Shown in pieces: positions 62,108 through 64,000 of a stretch of 64,000 bases of DNA. Within the stretch, counting starts at the first letter, position 1. Each line of letters begins with the position of its first letter. The notes beneath the pieces are model-generated. The model searched no databases. It was given only the letters and a program-made list of their open reading frames with translations, and was not told the DNA's origin. This DNA comes from Anaerolineae bacterium (GTDB taxonomy: Bacteria; Chloroflexota; Anaerolineae; Promineifilales; Promineifilaceae). The stretch lies in the NCBI GenBank assembly GCA_023382655.1, contig JAHDWK010000018.1, positions 1-64,000 on the forward strand, in the 5' to 3' direction. The translations under genes were made by a program, and so were the position numbers.

Positions 62108-62754
62108 TTTAGCTCTTACGCAGTAAGCATACGATTTTGCTCTCATATTAAGCATATGATTTTGCTCTCATATCAAGCGCATGATTTTGCTCTCATGCTA
62201 AGCCGTGCTTTTACCCGCACGAGGTTTCCGCGAGACGCCACTTGCGCATTGCAAGTCTATTGGTAGTCAGTGCAGGATTTGGCTCATTTATGAGTCAACT
62301 TTACGGGCGGGAATTAGTTATGCTTCTATAACATCGCTGCTACTAGCATATTTAATAAGAGTTGGAGTTAGACGTTAATGTTCTTAGACCAGAGTCTTTC
62401 GACCCTCTTGGTGATCTTATACCTCCTTATTGCTGATTTCTAAGTCTTTACTACGTTCGATCTTGCAATTCCCCACACTCGTTGCATCATCCAGGAATTG
62501 GAGCCAACTTTGGAAGACAACCTAGAAGATCATCCAAACCACTCACGCAATACTTCTCAGCATGCGGAAATGCAACCAGGTCAGTTTAGCTGTACAATAT
62601 GCTCTAAATTATAACACAGAATGCTATCCAAGTGTTTTATGGTCAAGTTTATCTATGAAATGTGGGCAAAATACTTCTGATATTTGGCAAACCTTGAGGG
62701 CCTGATAGCAAAGCTGCACACTTTTTGCACATAAGGCATGTTATTCATATTTTT
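62108..62754. other. Gap inside the conflict cassette
   Basis: 647 bases with no supported gene. It holds the three 25-base repeats (62125-62199). The protease start codon follows TTGCAC (62725-62730), a 17-base spacer and TATTTT (62748-62753), which would be a promoter for a leaderless transcript; this is weak. Confidence 0.5.
62125..62199 (+). repeat. Three tandem 25-base direct repeats
   Basis: Units 62125-62149, 62150-62174 and 62175-62199, of the form AAGCATATGATTTTGCTCTC plus 5 bases; 3-5 differences between units, and a fourth unit begins (AAGC). They lie between the two genes of the cassette and could be operator sites or iterons. Confidence 0.85.
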
Positions 62755-63690
62755 ATGGGACACAACCCACCACTAAAAGTCAATATAATAGCTGATCTCG
62801 AAAAATCTATTCGTGAGAATTACCGATTGATCCAGGAATACGAAACGCTCAAGGATATTTCGGTTGACCCGCTGGAAATTCGAAGAGCAAATCATTTCAT
62901 AGAAAAGCGCAAGCCACTGCTCAAAGAACTTTTAGCGAGGCATCTGGCTTTATGCACAAAACTCGGTTATCAAATTCCTAATGATATTGTTGATGTTGGT
63001 GCAGACTTTTCAATTTTTGATGTGGAGCGACACAACCCTCTTGGTAACCACACCTCCGAAATCACTCAAAAGAACATTGCTCTCTACACACAGGCAATAT
63101 TGGCTATTAAAGACGATATGAAGGTTACTGTTGGTACAGGCTTTCTGGCCCAGTATGCTAAAAACACATATATATTGACTTGCGCCCATGTAGTTCATGC
63201 TTTTGGGAAAAAAGAAGGTGATAAGGTAAATGTAAAATTCTTTGCCTCGAAAAAGGATCTGCAAACTGAAATCTGTTGGCTTCGCGTTCCACCAAATACT
63301 AATCCAAATGATTGGGATGCATTTGAGGATATTGCTGTCATAAAACCTGTAATTGCTTCCTCATCCGTAAGAATACCACTAACATTGAGAACTAAGATTA
63401 CCTCCATAAGTGAGGAATACCACTGTTTTGCCTATGTAAAAACGAGACGTCCCAGAGGGGTCTGGATTGATCATATTAGATTTGGTGAAAAAGTAGATGG
63501 CGGATTCATTGAGCTGGAGCAGCAAGGGAAAAACGTGATTACTCATGGTGCGAGTGGATCCCCAGTAAGCGACACACATGGAATGATCTTGGGTATGATA
63601 CAGGCCGTATATGACAAAGACAGAGTTGCATATTTGACACCGACAGAAATAATTCTAAATGTCTTAGAAAGTATTGAGGAGGAAAAGTAG
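62755..63690 (+). CDS. Trypsin-like serine protease with N-terminal adaptor module
   Basis: 311 residues. Residues about 8-80 are a helical adaptor (IIADLEKSIRENYRLIQEYE ... LALCTKLGYQIPNDIVDVG) homologous to the start of the 595-residue neighbour. Residues about 100-305 form a trypsin-fold peptidase: His145 in LTCAHVVHAFG, Asp192 in EDIAVIKP, Ser267 in HGASGSPVSD. No signal peptide, so it acts in the cytoplasm. Family knowledge: cytoplasmic trypsin-like proteases with small N-terminal adaptors are effectors of NTP-dependent conflict systems. The Trypco1-type gene follows with a 1-base overlap. Start ATG 62755 is not backed by a ribosome site; TTG 62725 is an alternative. Confidence 0.85.
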   Translation: MGHNPPLKVNIIADLEKSIRENYRLIQEYETLKDISVDPLEIRRANHFIEKRKPLLKELLARHLALCTKLGYQIPNDIVDVGADFSIFDVERHNPLGNHTSEITQKNIALYTQAILAIKDDMKVTVGTGFLAQYAKNTYILTCAHVVHAFGKKEGDKVNVKFFASKKDLQTEICWLRVPPNTNPNDWDAFEDIAVIKPVIASSSVRIPLTLRTKITSISEEYHCFAYVKTRRPRGVWIDHIRFGEKVDGGFIELEQQGKNVITHGASGSPVSDTHGMILGMIQAVYDKDRVAYLTPTEIILNVLESIEEEK

Positions 63691-64000
63691 TGAGCAGATA
63701 CATTGAAGTTGAAACACCTGGGGGATTAATCCTCGCAGAAATTGACGATTCTGAGGATCTATCAGGCATAGAATTGGTTGGGATCAGGGAAAAACTACCC
63801 ACTTTTGCAGAAGCTTGTGCTTCTCTCAAACGAAATGCGGATTTTATATTGAACGTCACAGGTGATCTCGCGCCAGATGAAGTAGAAATTAGCTGCGGCA
63901 TCAAAGTTGGAGCTGAAGGTGGGAATGTATTTTGGGGCCTGGCTAAAACAAGCGGTGAAGCTACTTATTCCATAACCCTCAAATGGAAAGTAGCGAAATA
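63690..64000 (+). CDS. Trypsin-co-occurring domain 1 (CU044_2847-type) protein, cut by window end
   Basis: At least 103 residues; the window ends after TA of what may be the stop codon. Start GTG 63690 overlaps the protease stop by one base (TAGTG), with GAGGAGG upstream. The sequence RYIEVETPGGLILAEIDD at the start, LPTFAEACASLKRNADFIL in the middle and DEVEISCGIKVGAEGGNVFW ... TYSITLKWKV at the end fits the small Trypco1 (CU044_2847) family: N-terminal I.VET..G strands, a helix, then EVE...G.K...E...V and a final beta strand. Such proteins are found beside trypsin-like proteases in conflict loci. Role unknown, probably a regulator or substrate. Confidence 0.8.
   Translation, partial: MSRYIEVETPGGLILAEIDDSEDLSGIELVGIREKLPTFAEACASLKRNADFILNVTGDLAPDEVEISCGIKVGAEGGNVFWGLAKTSGEATYSITLKWKVAK

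Noticed and set aside
62125-62199. CRISPR array
   Set aside because: The three units are contiguous, with no spacers and no cas gene nearby; they are simple tandem repeats.
62748-62757. Leaderless promoter for the trypsin-like gene
   Set aside because: The -35/-10 match is weak and the -10 would abut the start codon; noted but not called.

Overview
The window looks like a chromosomal segment of a Gram-negative-type, aerobic or facultative heterotroph, most likely a member of the Chloroflexota (Anaerolineae/Caldilineae-like). That placement is inference. It rests on the gene content (type 2 IPP isomerase, PaaABCD, many-GAF phosphatases, LVIVD-type and OB-fold lipoproteins), on a RpoC with a long coiled-coil insertion, and on the repeat style. 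No rRNA gene is present to settle it. Most genes are moderately GC-rich. Islands of AT-rich genes (start of the window, about 25.6-26.9 kb, 33.8-34.6 kb, 49.8-50.2 kb, 60-64 kb) look acquired.

Layout: 0.1-1.1 kb holds two small unknown genes and a nest of hairpins. 1.1-5.4 kb (minus strand) is a partner-switching signalling module: STAS, HATPase anti-sigma kinase, STAS, four-GAF PP2C phosphatase. 5.5-10.1 kb carries gamma-glutamyltransferase, agmatinase and an SLC13-type dicarboxylate transporter with a CRP/FNR-type palindrome upstream. 10.2-13.5 kb is a complete sdhABCD operon. 13.7-17.5 kb carries hyuB, trmD and a membrane protein. 17.6-20.5 kb is a phenylacetyl-CoA epoxidase cluster paaABCD. 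20.7-25 kb has an acyl carrier protein, a membrane protein, a ChlI/MoxR-type AAA+ ATPase coupled to an acyl-CoA thioesterase, a small protein and a STAND-like ATPase. 25.2-31.5 kb is an envelope-polysaccharide region (LVIVD lipoprotein, GT4, GtrA, O-antigen ligase, UDP-xylose synthase-type SDR). 31.7-35.6 kb has an OB-fold lipoprotein, then fni, an Abi_C-domain gene and a polyprenyl synthase. 35.7-45.3 kb is a minus-strand housekeeping run: 2-hydroxyacid dehydrogenase, xseB, ftsY, prfB (with its programmed frameshift), a PH/zinc-ribbon protein, and rpoC standing apart from rpoB. 45.4-50.2 kb is accessory: a frameshifted surface-protein remnant, a mini inverted-repeat element, and a 1187-residue mosaic protein ending in an NlpC/CHAP-like peptidase. 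50.7-60 kb carries xseA, tag, an unknown gene, photolyase, a TspO-like membrane protein, VOC, GNAT and PBP1A genes. 60.2-64 kb is a probable biological-conflict cassette: a 595-residue unknown protein and a trypsin-like protease that share one N-terminal module, followed by a Trypco1-type gene that runs off the end.

Two sequence-wide signals stand out. First, the palindromic octamer ACGGCCGT occurs about 114 times by my hand count, where roughly 2 would be expected. It resembles the HIP1 palindrome of cyanobacteria and is absent from the two longest accessory stretches (45.4-50.7 kb and 59.5-64 kb), so it acts as a marker of resident DNA. Second, nearly every gene junction holds an inverted repeat built from tandem 7-10 base words. 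Several such elements lie in frame inside genes (hyuB, trmD, the O-antigen ligase, probably photolyase).

The strongest candidate for a little-described system is the 60-64 kb cassette. Next are the 1187-residue peptidase mosaic and the dispersed palindrome system.
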